From contig NZ_JAKFGB010000014.1 of assembly GCF_022267515.1 (NCBI RefSeq), forward strand, positions 434,001-498,000: DNA of 64,000 nt, written 5' to 3'. Each line of letters opens with the position of its first letter. Positions within the stretch are counted from its first letter, which is position 1. Under the pieces are notes generated by a model, which made no database searches, was not told the origin of the DNA, and was given only the letters and a program-made list of their open reading frames with translations. The position numbers were made by a program, and so were the translations under genes. Below, in pieces: positions 9,568-17,574 of the stretch. The stretch comes from Rubinisphaera margarita (GTDB taxonomy: Bacteria; Planctomycetota; Planctomycetia; Planctomycetales; Planctomycetaceae).

Positions 9568-10263
9568 ATGGCGAAACCGAACTTTCCCGGCTTCCCCCCG
9601 GACACCATGCGGTTCCTGAAGGAGTTGCAGCAGAACAACGAGCGCGACTGGTTTGCGACGCAGAAGGATCGTTACGAGCAGGTTTACGTGACACCGACGC
9701 TGGCTTTCATTGAAGCCATCGCTCCGCTCGTGAAAAAGGCTTCGCCGTTTCTGCTGGCGATCCCGAAGAAAACGGGCGGCTCGATGATTCGCATCTACCG
9801 CGATACCCGTTTCTCTTCCGATCCCACGCCTTACAAGACGCACATCGGCATTCAGTTCCGCCACGAAGCCGGCAAGAACATCCACGCTCCCGGCATCTAC
9901 GTCCACATTCAGCCTGGCAATGTCTTCATAGGAGCCGGCATGTGGCGACCCGACCGGGATCCACTCCTGTGGGTCCGCGAGAGGATTGCCAACCATCCTG
10001 ATCTGTGGAAGCGGACCATCAACCGCAAGAAATTCCGCGAGACATACCGGATCGACGGCGAATCGTTGAAACGTCCGCCCAGAGGATTCGACAAAGACCA
10101 TCCGATGATCGAAGAAATTAAACGCAAGAGCTTCATCGCGGTGTCAGACATCGATCCGAAGACGGTCGAAACTCCCGAGTTCCCAAAAGTTGTCGCTGAC
10201 CGCATCCGCCTGGCCGAACCGCTGATGATGTTCCTGTGCGATGCACTGGAGTTGAGTTACTGA
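9568..10263 (+). CDS. DUF2461 (TIGR02453) family protein
   Basis: A 231-residue cytoplasmic protein matching the DUF2461 family along its whole length: N-terminal 'LKELQQNNERDWF', 'RIYRDTRFSSDPTPYKTHIGIQF' motif, 'PGIYVHIQPGNVFIGAGMWRP' motif and the C-terminal helix. The biochemical role of the family is unknown. An AGGA lies about 12 bases before the ATG. It follows the TIM-barrel gene closely and is followed by an intrinsic terminator, so it closes a two-gene unit. Confidence 0.9.
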   Translation: MAKPNFPGFPPDTMRFLKELQQNNERDWFATQKDRYEQVYVTPTLAFIEAIAPLVKKASPFLLAIPKKTGGSMIRIYRDTRFSSDPTPYKTHIGIQFRHEAGKNIHAPGIYVHIQPGNVFIGAGMWRPDRDPLLWVRERIANHPDLWKRTINRKKFRETYRIDGESLKRPPRGFDKDHPMIEEIKRKSFIAVSDIDPKTVETPEFPKVVADRIRLAEPLMMFLCDALELSY

Positions 10264-10321
10264 AGCCAGTCTCCAACGGCTGATCTGTCGAACGCAACTC
10301 GCCACGGCTCTTCAATGAAGA

Positions 10322-10354
10322 AAGGGGATCCCGCCGAAGCAGAATCCCCTTTTC
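10322..10354 (+). terminator. Intrinsic terminator
   Basis: AAGGGGAT...AATCCCCTT hairpin followed by a T run, 58 bases after the DUF2461 stop. Confidence 0.75.
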
Positions 10355-10372
10355 CATTGTCGCGAAGAGAAG

Positions 10373-10442
10373 TTAGAGCATTGACATGCTTCTTCTGCAG
10401 TCGCATGGGGGCCAATCCTCTGCCATGCTGAATTTGCTCTAG
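10373..10442. repeat. TTAGAGCA-ended dispersed repeat, copy 1
   Basis: A 70-base element bounded by TTAGAGCA and TGCTCTAG (inverted ends). Its interior (CATGCTTCT, CTGCAGTC, CATGGG, CTGCCATGCTGA) matches the element at 25557-25659 with only a few differences. Its right end contains the TAG stop codon of the minus-strand metalloprotease gene. Confidence 0.8.
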
Positions 10443-11110
10443 TCGCGGCGACCGCCGGCGAAGATCATCAGGTAGTAGAGCAGGGTCATGACCGACTGGA
10501 GGGTGGCCGCAACGTAGGTCCAGGCGGCTGCGTTGAGCACGCCATTTACGGCTGCTCCGCCGTTCTGGTCGACAATGCCCATTTCGCTCAGCATCCGCTT
10601 GGCTCGATTACTGGCATCGAATTCAACCGGAAGATTAACCAGTTGGAAGAAGACCACGCCGCCGAACAGAACAATCCCCAGCAGAATCAGGTGAATGCTC
10701 TGCATGAGCATCCCCAGAATCAGCAGGATGGAGAACGCGGTTCCGCCGAACTGAGCCGCTGGCACAGCCATGTTCCGGATCACCAGCGGACCATAATTCT
10801 TTGCATCCTGAATGGCGTGTCCCACTTCGTGAGCGGCAATCCCGACGGAGGAAGCCGTCCGGCCGCGATAGACATCCGGACTGAGCCGTACGATCTTCTG
10901 CCGTGGGTCGTAATGGTCCGACAGGTGTCCCTGTGTTTCGACCACTTCGACCTGCTCAAGCCCGTTGGAATCGAGGATGTGGCGAGCCGCTGCCGCGCCG
11001 GACAGTTGAGCCGGCACCTTCATTCCATGGGCAAACGCGGAATGGACCTTGTGCTGAGCCCACATCATCAGCAGGACGGGGGGGATCATGAACAACAGAT
11101 ACTCAATCAT
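10439..11110 (-). CDS. YugP-type neutral zinc metallopeptidase, membrane-bound
   Basis: A 223-residue membrane protein of the YugP family (Zn_peptidase_2). The zinc/catalytic motif HEVGH is at residue ~95 in 'GIAAHEVGHAIQD', and the downstream 'NLPVEFDASNRA' segment carries the third ligand Glu typical of the family. Membrane segments lie at residues 2-18, about 125-155 and near the C-terminus. Members are thought to act as intramembrane-adjacent proteases, with unknown substrates. A strong AGGAG precedes the ATG. Transcribed alone; its stop codon sits inside a dispersed repeat. Confidence 0.92.
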   Translation of the reverse strand: MIEYLLFMIPPVLLMMWAQHKVHSAFAHGMKVPAQLSGAAAARHILDSNGLEQVEVVETQGHLSDHYDPRQKIVRLSPDVYRGRTASSVGIAAHEVGHAIQDAKNYGPLVIRNMAVPAAQFGGTAFSILLILGMLMQSIHLILLGIVLFGGVVFFQLVNLPVEFDASNRAKRMLSEMGIVDQNGGAAVNGVLNAAAWTYVAATLQSVMTLLYYLMIFAGGRRD

Positions 11111-11535
11111 CTCTCTTCTCCTGGCATTCCTGCCATCTATGAAAGGTCATCAGCCAGTCTGACGTTTTTTCGCTCGCTGAATTTCTCAGACGACTCGACT
11201 GACGACGGATTCTCCAAACCAGCAATCGCCGCCACATTGGCAGACGACTCCGCCCGTGCAGAAAGTTGCACGTTCTGCACCATTATTACGGGGGACAACG
11301 GAAAATAGCGGGCGCGGTTCAAAAAATCTTGTCGGCCGGAACTGAAGATGCAAACAGCGGTCGAGCCGCCGATCTGAACCCCGTATGCCCTAACTGTCGG
11401 GCAACCACAGAATTGTAAAAATTGTAAAAACCGGCATTACAAGTGCGAGGGAATTGGTAAGATCAGTAAGTTAGCAAACCCTTTCGCTGGTGCGGAGGGC
11501 TGTCCGATTAGCTTGAACTTTGAGGGGAGATCACA
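11111..11535 (+). other. Intergenic region upstream of Tyr/Gly-rich gene
   Basis: A 425-base divergent intergenic region. It contains a direct repeat of ATTGTAAAA at 11412-11431 and AT-rich sequence just before the plus-strand gene, compatible with a promoter, but no confident -35/-10 pair. GAGGGGAG (11522-11529) is the ribosome-binding site of the gene at 11536. No RNA gene was recognised. Confidence 0.4.
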
Positions 11536-11865
11536 ATGAACCGGTTGCTGATTCTGGCATTTCTCTCGGCAGGCCTCGTGCTGGCCAGCGAGACCAACAC
11601 TGTGGAAGCGGGACATTATCACTCGAGCTGTTACAGCTGCTACGGGGGATACGGACATGCCGGGTACGGCTATTACGGCAGCTACAATTCCTACTACGCA
11701 CCGGCGTACAGCAGTTGGTACGCTCCCCGTTACGCCGCATACAACTACGGTGCCTATCCGTACTACGGGTACTACCCGAACTACTGGGCTGGTTACTACC
11801 CAGGCTATTATCCAGGGTACTACGCCGGCTACTACGGCTACACCGGTTATTACCCCTGGTGGTAA
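11536..11865 (+). CDS. Small secreted Tyr/Gly-rich protein
   Basis: A 109-residue protein with a signal peptide (residues 1-18 or 1-25) followed by an unusual low-complexity sequence: about a third of the mature chain is Tyr, with Gly, Ala, Pro and Ser making most of the rest. A short 'YYPGYY' unit repeats near the C-terminus (YPGYYPGYYAGYYGY). Two cysteines (SCYSC) lie near the mature N-terminus. Such proteins are probably structural or surface components; Tyr-rich chains can cross-link or self-assemble. A strong ribosome-binding site (GAGGGGAG) and a perfect terminator imply a well-expressed single gene. Function is inference only. Confidence 0.8.
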   Translation: MNRLLILAFLSAGLVLASETNTVEAGHYHSSCYSCYGGYGHAGYGYYGSYNSYYAPAYSSWYAPRYAAYNYGAYPYYGYYPNYWAGYYPGYYPGYYAGYYGYTGYYPWW

Positions 11866-11899
11866 GCCATTCGGATCTTGAGCGGTCTGAGGTCAACGA

Positions 11900-11928
11900 G
11901 GCACTTCCGTTAACGGAAGTGCCTTTTT
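11900..11928 (+). terminator. Intrinsic terminator, perfect hairpin
   Basis: GGCACTTCCGTT and AACGGAAGTGCC form a perfect 12-bp palindrome followed by five T residues, 35 bases after the Tyr/Gly-rich gene. Confidence 0.9.
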
Positions 11929-12005
11929 CATTGGCGATTCATGGGATTTTCTCTACGATGGCAACTGCTTTTCGCCGTCGCTCTTCCTCCTGTTGAAACA
12001 CTCCC

Positions 12006-13487
12006 ATGGCCTATCGACGCATCGCCTCGCTGAAGACAACCCAGGACTTTCGAGAGTATCTCGCCAGTCTGGATCTCGATCTTGCGATTGACGAGGCTCC
12101 ACTCTCAGCCGACGAGGGATCGCCGCTCGCCAGACCGATTGATGTCGCCGGATTCCGAGTCGGAAACCGCTGGGCCGTGCATCCCATGGAAGGGTGGGAT
12201 GGGACGTCGGATGGCAAAGCCACTGCCGAAACGATCCGCCGCTGGCAGCATTTTGGCGAGTCGGGCTGCAAACTGATCTGGGGGGGCGAAGCGATCGCTG
12301 TGACACCTGCCGGTCGCGCGAACCCGAATCAGCTCTATTACGCTCCGGAGAATGAAGCCTCGCTCGCGGAACTGCTTCAGACCCTGGAAAATGCCCATCG
12401 CAACAGCTTCGGTCAGGATTCCACCGAGGACCTGCTGGTTGGCCTGCAATTGACTCATTCCGGACGCTTCAGCCGCCCTTACGACAAGGCGAAACTCGAG
12501 CCACAAATCGCCTACCCTCACCCGCTGCTCGATGAGCGGATTGGCATTGCTGAAAAGACCGGGGAATATCTGCTGACCGACGATCAGATCGCGGAACTGA
12601 TCGAGCAGTACGTCACCGCCGCACGGGCAGCCGAGAAGATTGGCTTCCGGTTTGTCGACATCAAACACTGTCACGGGTATCTCGGCCACGAGTTTCTCTC
12701 GGCGTACACCCGCGAGGGCGAGTATGGCGGCACCTTCGAGAACCGCACGCGTTTTCTCCGTCGAATCTGCGAAGCGGTTCACACGGCCTGCCCGAATCTG
12801 ATTCTGGGCGTGCGGCTTTCCGGCTTCGATTTTCTGCCGTTCCAGCCGGAATCGTACGACGAGAAAACCGGACGTCCCGGCCCCGGGCAGCCAATGTCGT
12901 ACGAAGGTTCCGACTACACCGGCTTCGGTTGCGATCGGCGGCACCCGTTGCAGATGGAGCTGACCGAAACAATTCAGCTGCTCAAGCTGATGCGGGACGA
13001 ACTCGGCGTCGCGATGGTCAACATCACGGCTGGATCTCCGTATTACAATCCCCATATTCAGCGGCCGGCGTACTTTCCGCCCTCAGATGGCTACCAGCCT
13101 CCGGAAGATCCGCTGATTGGCTGCGTCCGTCAGTTGAAAGCGGTGGCAGAGCTCAAGAAAGCAGTGCCCGATCTGCCGCTCGTGGGTTCGGCTTACTCCT
13201 ATTTTCAGGAGTATCTGCCTCATATCGCCCAGGCAGTGGTCCGTCGCGATGAAGTCGATTTTGTCGGCATTGGCCGGCTGATTCTCAGTCAGTGGGAAAT
13301 GCCGGCTCAGATTCTCCGGGGCGAGGACTACAAATCGGTGAAAAAGATCTGCCGCACCTTCAGCGACTGCACCACAGGGCCCCGCAACGGACTGATTTCA
13401 GGCTGCTATCCGCTGGACGACTTCTACAAGACGAAGCCGGAATTCCAAACGCTCAAAGCCATCAAAGCCGGCAAAAAGCCCGAGTAA
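12006..13487 (+). CDS. Old yellow enzyme family NADH:flavin oxidoreductase
   Basis: A 493-residue TIM-barrel flavoprotein of the OYE/NADH:flavin oxidoreductase family. Visible signatures: 'NRWAVHPMEGWDG' at the first strand, 'LQLTHSGRFSRP' (flavin/substrate-binding Gln and His), 'HCHGYLGHEFLS' (substrate-binding pair, here H..H), 'GGTFENRTRFLRRI' and 'DFVGIGRLILSQWEMP' (FMN phosphate binding). It is longer than classical OYEs (about 360) because of an N-terminal extension of about 50 residues and an insertion near residue 280. These enzymes reduce activated alkenes using FMN and NAD(P)H; the natural substrate is not evident. No ligand set for a 4Fe-4S cluster of the 2,4-dienoyl-CoA reductase type is evident. 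Confidence 0.88.
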   Translation: MAYRRIASLKTTQDFREYLASLDLDLAIDEAPLSADEGSPLARPIDVAGFRVGNRWAVHPMEGWDGTSDGKATAETIRRWQHFGESGCKLIWGGEAIAVTPAGRANPNQLYYAPENEASLAELLQTLENAHRNSFGQDSTEDLLVGLQLTHSGRFSRPYDKAKLEPQIAYPHPLLDERIGIAEKTGEYLLTDDQIAELIEQYVTAARAAEKIGFRFVDIKHCHGYLGHEFLSAYTREGEYGGTFENRTRFLRRICEAVHTACPNLILGVRLSGFDFLPFQPESYDEKTGRPGPGQPMSYEGSDYTGFGCDRRHPLQMELTETIQLLKLMRDELGVAMVNITAGSPYYNPHIQRPAYFPPSDGYQPPEDPLIGCVRQLKAVAELKKAVPDLPLVGSAYSYFQEYLPHIAQAVVRRDEVDFVGIGRLILSQWEMPAQILRGEDYKSVKKICRTFSDCTTGPRNGLISGCYPLDDFYKTKPEFQTLKAIKAGKKPE

Positions 13488-13498
13488 ACCCTGCCTAG

Positions 13499-13527
13499 GC
13501 TGGGAGAGCCGCAGGCGAATCCCGGCA
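13499..13527. repeat. GCTGGGA-type palindromic element, diverged
   Basis: GGCTGGGAGAGCCGCAGG...TCCCGGCAC resembles the GCTGGGATA/TATCCCAGC palindrome found five more times at 48321, 51314, 51942, 52201 and 53671. The surrounding 13488-13808 stretch holds nothing else I can identify; an in-frame upstream extension of the next gene starting at 13530 reads as non-coding. Confidence 0.5.
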
Positions 13528-13808
13528 CAATGAACGGAACGGACGGGGCCACACGACGTGGTCGAATTGCGGAGCCCCGGTTGATTCAACCGAGCTGGAG
13601 AAGCCAGTGGCACACGACCAGGAAGGTGTTTTCCCCCGCCCGGAAATTCCGTTTCCGAGTTGGTCTTGGCCGGTTCGGCTTCTCTTTGTATAAATTGCAC
13701 ATCGAATGGGGAGCGAACGCGCTGGCGAATGCTGGCTGCGCTGTTTCCCTCGATCCGGCCCGGAGGGCCTGGTGGACGATCGAAGACCTCAGCCAAGGGA
13801 ATGGCGAG

Positions 13809-15380
13809 ATGTACAAAACGCTTTTATGCCAGCGGTATCTGCGAACCCGCTACATTGCTCTGGCCAGCATTATCAGTGTCATGCTCGGCGTGGCGACCAT
13901 GATTGTCGTCAACAGTGTGATGTCAGGCTTCAGCTCCCAGATGCGGGACCGCATTCACGGACTGCTCGCCGATGTCGTCATTGAATCACACAGCTACGAC
14001 GGCGTTTCCGACCCGGATCTGCAGATTCGCATCGCCCGCGAAGTCGCTGATGATTACATCGAAGCGATCACACCGACGGTCGAAGTTTACGGCATGCTGA
14101 ACTTCAACTTCGCGGGGCAGTGGATCACCAAACCAGTCACGCTGATCGGAATCGAGCCGGAAGGGAAAGCCAAGGTCGGTCCGCTGCGATCGTTCCTCGA
14201 CAGCTACAATCCGGTCTACGAAGAGAATCAGATTGCCCGAGACGCTCTCCGCCCCGACAGCGAACAGCCAAACTGGAATCTCTCGAAAGACGCGATTGAA
14301 TATCGCCGCGAAAAAATCGACCGGCAGAAGTGGTACGAAGAGCAACTCGCCGCAATGGAGAAGGCCGAGGCTCCGTTGATCGATCCCGCCGCCGCAACGA
14401 CGGAAGGGGAAACCCCCGACGCGGCCATGCCGAACGATCCGTTCGCCGATCCGTTTGGCGATTCGACCGCGGCCAAAAAGGATGCGGATCCCGCTGATCC
14501 CTACGCGCTGATGGATGGCCGCGTGTATGTTGGGGTTGGGCTGGTCAGTTATCCTTATCGCGATCCCGAAACCGGCAAAATGAAGACCATGATGATGGCC
14601 AAGCCGGGCGACGATGTGAAGGTCAGCACCGTCACCGCCGGCCGACCGCCCTCTCATGCCGCCTATCAGGCGACGATCGTCGACGTCTTCAAAAGTGGCA
14701 TGACCGAGTACGACAGCAATCTCGTCTTCTGTAATCTGGACGAACTGCAGGAAGTCCGGGGGATGCTCTCGCCAGCCACCGGCAAGCGAGCCATCACGTC
14801 GCTGCATATCAAGCTGAAAGACTACACCCAGGCTTCCGATGTCGTTGAACGGCTGAAGTCCGCCTTCCCGCCCGACCAGTTTGTCGTGAAGACCTGGGAG
14901 CAGAAGCAGGGGCCGCTGCTGGCGGCTGTGGAAGTCGAGTCGGCCATTCTGAACGTGCTGCTGTTCCTGATCATCGCCGTGGCCGGATTCGGCATTCTGG
15001 CGATCTTCTACATGATCGTCGTCGAGAAGACCCGCGACATCGGCATTCTGAAAGCACTCGGAGCCAGCTCGAGTGGCATCATGTCAATCTTCCTGTCCTA
15101 CGGCCTTTCGCTGGGCGTGGTCGGCAGCGGAGTGGGTGTCGTGCTGGGACTCATGTTCGTGCACTATATCAACGAAATTGAAGACGTGATCACCTGGGTG
15201 ACCGGGCGGAAGGTCTTTGATGAAACGATCTATTACTTCCCGGAAATTCCGACCGCGGTTCATCCTTCAATGGTTGTTTCGGTCGCTCTGGGAGCCATGT
15301 TAATCGCTGTCCTGGCCAGCGTGTTCCCGGCTCGTCGAGCCGCCCGGATGCATCCCGTCGAATCGCTTCGCCGCGACTGA
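13809..15380 (+). CDS. LolC/FtsX-family ABC transporter permease
   Basis: With this start the product is 523 residues and has the classic LolC/E or MacB-like layout: one membrane segment near residues 17-43, a large periplasmic domain, and three C-terminal membrane segments (about 375-405, 417-450 and 487-510) ending 'VFPARRAARMHPVESLRRD', the usual coupling motif. The periplasmic domain carries a low-complexity insert (around residues 195-235, rich in Asp, Pro, Ala, with a repeated FADPFGD-like unit). AAGGGA precedes the ATG at 13809; an upstream in-frame ATG at 13530 would add 93 poor-quality residues. With the ATPase gene 113 bases downstream it likely forms a lipoprotein-release or lipid-export transporter. 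Confidence 0.85.
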   Translation: MYKTLLCQRYLRTRYIALASIISVMLGVATMIVVNSVMSGFSSQMRDRIHGLLADVVIESHSYDGVSDPDLQIRIAREVADDYIEAITPTVEVYGMLNFNFAGQWITKPVTLIGIEPEGKAKVGPLRSFLDSYNPVYEENQIARDALRPDSEQPNWNLSKDAIEYRREKIDRQKWYEEQLAAMEKAEAPLIDPAAATTEGETPDAAMPNDPFADPFGDSTAAKKDADPADPYALMDGRVYVGVGLVSYPYRDPETGKMKTMMMAKPGDDVKVSTVTAGRPPSHAAYQATIVDVFKSGMTEYDSNLVFCNLDELQEVRGMLSPATGKRAITSLHIKLKDYTQASDVVERLKSAFPPDQFVVKTWEQKQGPLLAAVEVESAILNVLLFLIIAVAGFGILAIFYMIVVEKTRDIGILKALGASSSGIMSIFLSYGLSLGVVGSGVGVVLGLMFVHYINEIEDVITWVTGRKVFDETIYYFPEIPTAVHPSMVVSVALGAMLIAVLASVFPARRAARMHPVESLRRD

Positions 15381-15421
15381 GTCCCGCAGTTCCGGCTTCC
15401 AGCCGGTCGCAGTGAAAATTC

Positions 15422-15442
15422 GGCCGGGTTTAGAACCCGGCC
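15422..15442. repeat. Short perfect hairpin between ABC genes
   Basis: GGCCGGGTT-TAG-AACCCGGCC, a 9-bp perfect stem with a 3-base loop and no T run after it, so not a normal terminator. It may be a REP-like element or a processing site between the permease and ATPase genes. Confidence 0.55.
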
Positions 15443-15493
15443 CCGCAAAAAACTTCCAATCCGCTCTGCGGTCATCGTCAAACGGAAATTCTC

Positions 15494-16228
15494 ATGAATC
15501 AGGTGCTCACCCCGCCCGCCATCCAGTTGTCGGCCGTTGCTCTGGACAAGACCTACCGCAAGGGTCCGGAGGAAGTGAATGTTCTGCGGGGCGTGAATCT
15601 CGACGTTCGTCGCGGCGAGTTTCTCTCGATCATCGGTCGATCGGGATCGGGCAAGAGCACGCTGCTGCATCTGCTCGGCCTGCTCGACTCGCCGGATATC
15701 GGCGAGATTCGTCTGGAAGGGAAACGCATCGACCATCTGCCGGCCAAGACCCGGGATCAGTTGCGGAACCGCGTTTTCGGCTTCGTCTTCCAGTTTTATC
15801 ACCTTCTCCCCGAACTCACCGTGCTGGAGAATGTCCTTTCTCCACTGATGATCCGGTATTCGTCCTGGGAATACTGGAAGCGGCGGCGCGAACTTCAGGA
15901 CACTGCTCAGGAGATGATTCAGGAAGTCGGTTTGTCGCATCGGCTCAAGCATCGCCCGAACCAGCTTTCCGGCGGCGAGATGCAGCGAGCCGCAATCGCC
16001 CGTTCACTGGTCTCGGAGCCAGAAATCCTGCTGGCAGACGAACCAACCGGGAATTTGGATGTCGAAACCGGGAAAGGCATCATTGAATTGCTCAACCGAT
16101 TGAATTCCGAGCGACAACTCACGATTATGATGGTCACGCACGACGAAGCGATTGCCGAGCGGGCTCAGAGAATCGTTCGTCTGTCCAAAGGACAGATTGA
16201 GAACATTCGGGAGCGTGCCGCCGGCTGA
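15494..16228 (+). CDS. LolD/MacB-type ABC transporter ATP-binding protein
   Basis: A 244-residue ABC ATPase with Walker A GRSGSGKST (about residues 50-58), Q-loop (FVFQFYHLLPELTVLENV), signature LSGGEMQRAAIARSL, Walker B ILLADEPTGNLD and H-loop VTHDE. The 'PTGNLD' and 'NVLSPLM' features place it in the LolD/FtsE/MacB group that powers FtsX-type permeases. It directly follows the LolC-like permease, so the two should form the transporter; no separate LolE is present, so the permease would act as a homodimer. Confidence 0.92.
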   Translation: MNQVLTPPAIQLSAVALDKTYRKGPEEVNVLRGVNLDVRRGEFLSIIGRSGSGKSTLLHLLGLLDSPDIGEIRLEGKRIDHLPAKTRDQLRNRVFGFVFQFYHLLPELTVLENVLSPLMIRYSSWEYWKRRRELQDTAQEMIQEVGLSHRLKHRPNQLSGGEMQRAAIARSLVSEPEILLADEPTGNLDVETGKGIIELLNRLNSERQLTIMMVTHDEAIAERAQRIVRLSKGQIENIRERAAG

Positions 16229-16285
16229 TTCGACGACTTCGCACTGGCGAGGCTTCCGTAAAAGCGGTCGTCCTCAATTCCCATC

Positions 16286-16315
16286 GCACGAGGCGTATTC
16301 CCTCGTGCTTTTTTT
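16286..16315 (+). terminator. Intrinsic terminator
   Basis: GCACGAGG...CCTCGTGC stem followed by seven T residues, ending just before the ilvE start; it closes the ABC transporter unit. Confidence 0.88.
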
Positions 16316-16330
16316 CGTATAGCGAATCCT

Positions 16331-17182
16331 ATGAAGATCTACCTGAACGGCCAGCTCGTCTCTAAAGAAGACGCCACGGTGAGTGTGTTTGACCACGGAC
16401 TGCTGTATGGAGACGGAGTCTTTGAAGGCATTCGCATCTACAGCGGGAAGTGCTTCCTGCTCGACGAGCACATCGAGAGGCTCTACGAATCGGCCCGCGC
16501 CATCCGTCTCGAGATTCCGATCGACGAACAGGAAATGGAAAAGGCGATTAACGAGACTGTCGCCGCCAACGAACTGACGGACGGCTACATCCGGCTTGTC
16601 GTCACCCGCGGTTCAGGCTCGCTGGGGCTCGATATCCGCCGGACGAGCGATCCGCAGGTCATCATCATTGCCGACAAGATCAGCCTCTATCCGCCAGAAC
16701 TGTACGAGCAGGGCCTGAAGATCATCACGGCCAGTACGCTCCGCAACCATCCCCAGGCGCTAAGCCCGCGGATCAAGTCGCTCAACTATCTGAACAACAT
16801 TCTGGCCAAGATTGAGGGAACCGACGCCGGCTGCCTCGAAGCTCTGATGATGAATCACAAGGGCGAAGTCGCCGAGTGCACCGGCGACAACATCTTCATC
16901 GTGAAGAACGGAGTCCTCCGTACCCCTTCGACTGATGCCGGAATTCTCGATGGCATTACCCGGCGAGCGGTGATCCGACTCGCCCGGGAGGCAGGTCTTA
17001 CGGTGGAAGAGGTCACGTTGACGCGGCACGATATCTATGTCTGCGATGAATGCTTCCTGACCGGCAGTGCTGCGGAAGTCATTGCCGTGATCGAACTCGA
17101 TGGCCGCCCGATCGGCGACGGCAAACCGGGGGAGATTACCAAGGATCTCAAAGAGCGGTTCGTGAAGCTGACTCGCTCGTAA
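16331..17182 (+). CDS. ilvE: Branched-chain amino acid aminotransferase
   Basis: A 283-residue class IV PLP-dependent aminotransferase, full length for the IlvE family. Signatures: 'FDHGLLYGDGVFEGIRIY' at the N-terminus, PLP-lysine in 'RIKSLNYLNNILAK' (around residue 156), 'EALMMNHKGEVAECTGDNIFIVKNG' and 'ECFLTGSAAEVIAVIELDGR'. It transfers the amino group between glutamate and branched-chain 2-oxo acids in Val/Leu/Ile synthesis, in the cytoplasm. D-amino acid aminotransferase is an alternative in this fold, but the sequence fits IlvE best. It starts 15 bases after a terminator, so its promoter must overlap that terminator or transcription must read through. Confidence 0.9.
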   Translation: MKIYLNGQLVSKEDATVSVFDHGLLYGDGVFEGIRIYSGKCFLLDEHIERLYESARAIRLEIPIDEQEMEKAINETVAANELTDGYIRLVVTRGSGSLGLDIRRTSDPQVIIIADKISLYPPELYEQGLKIITASTLRNHPQALSPRIKSLNYLNNILAKIEGTDAGCLEALMMNHKGEVAECTGDNIFIVKNGVLRTPSTDAGILDGITRRAVIRLAREAGLTVEEVTLTRHDIYVCDECFLTGSAAEVIAVIELDGRPIGDGKPGEITKDLKERFVKLTRS

Positions 17183-17279
17183 GCAGGTCGCGGAGCGGTT
17201 CAAGCATGGCCCCCGGGGCTGTCTGTGCGACGGATTTTCGCCACGCAGCGGGTCGCCGCGGAGGTCCTCTGCAGTCAAT

Positions 17280-17316
17280 AAAAAAAGGCGTGATCGACTA
17301 CACCGTCGATCACGCC
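17280..17316 (-). terminator. Minus-oriented intrinsic terminator-like hairpin
   Basis: GGCGTGATCGAC and GTCGATCACGCC form a perfect 12-bp stem with a 6-base loop, preceded on the plus strand by a run of A residues. Read on the minus strand this is a strong stem followed by seven T, although the nearest minus-strand gene lies beyond panB. No T run follows on the plus strand. The rest of 17183-17574 shows only a possible panB promoter region. Confidence 0.6.
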
Positions 17317-17574
17317 AATGTCCACCATCGAAGCAAGTGCGGGCCAACTCCTGCCTCGCGGCTGGGATTATGAAATGCAAGCGATGTGCCAATCGAGTTT
17401 TTCTCGGCACAATCGACGAAACCCTATAAATACGGGCCCAGATGTGCTGAGGACTCCCTGCGGAACCGCTCCGGCAATCTGAAATGTTGCAGAACGCAAC
17501 GTCCAGACTGTGCAATTTCGCTACAGGTGTCTCAGTTTAAAGATCTGCTCCGGAGACCAGGAGAAAGTCATCTT

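Noticed and set aside
13530..13808. N-terminal extension of the LolC-like permease from an upstream ATG
   Set aside because: The 93 extra residues look like non-coding translation and precede the expected membrane segment; the ATG at 13809 has a ribosome-binding site.
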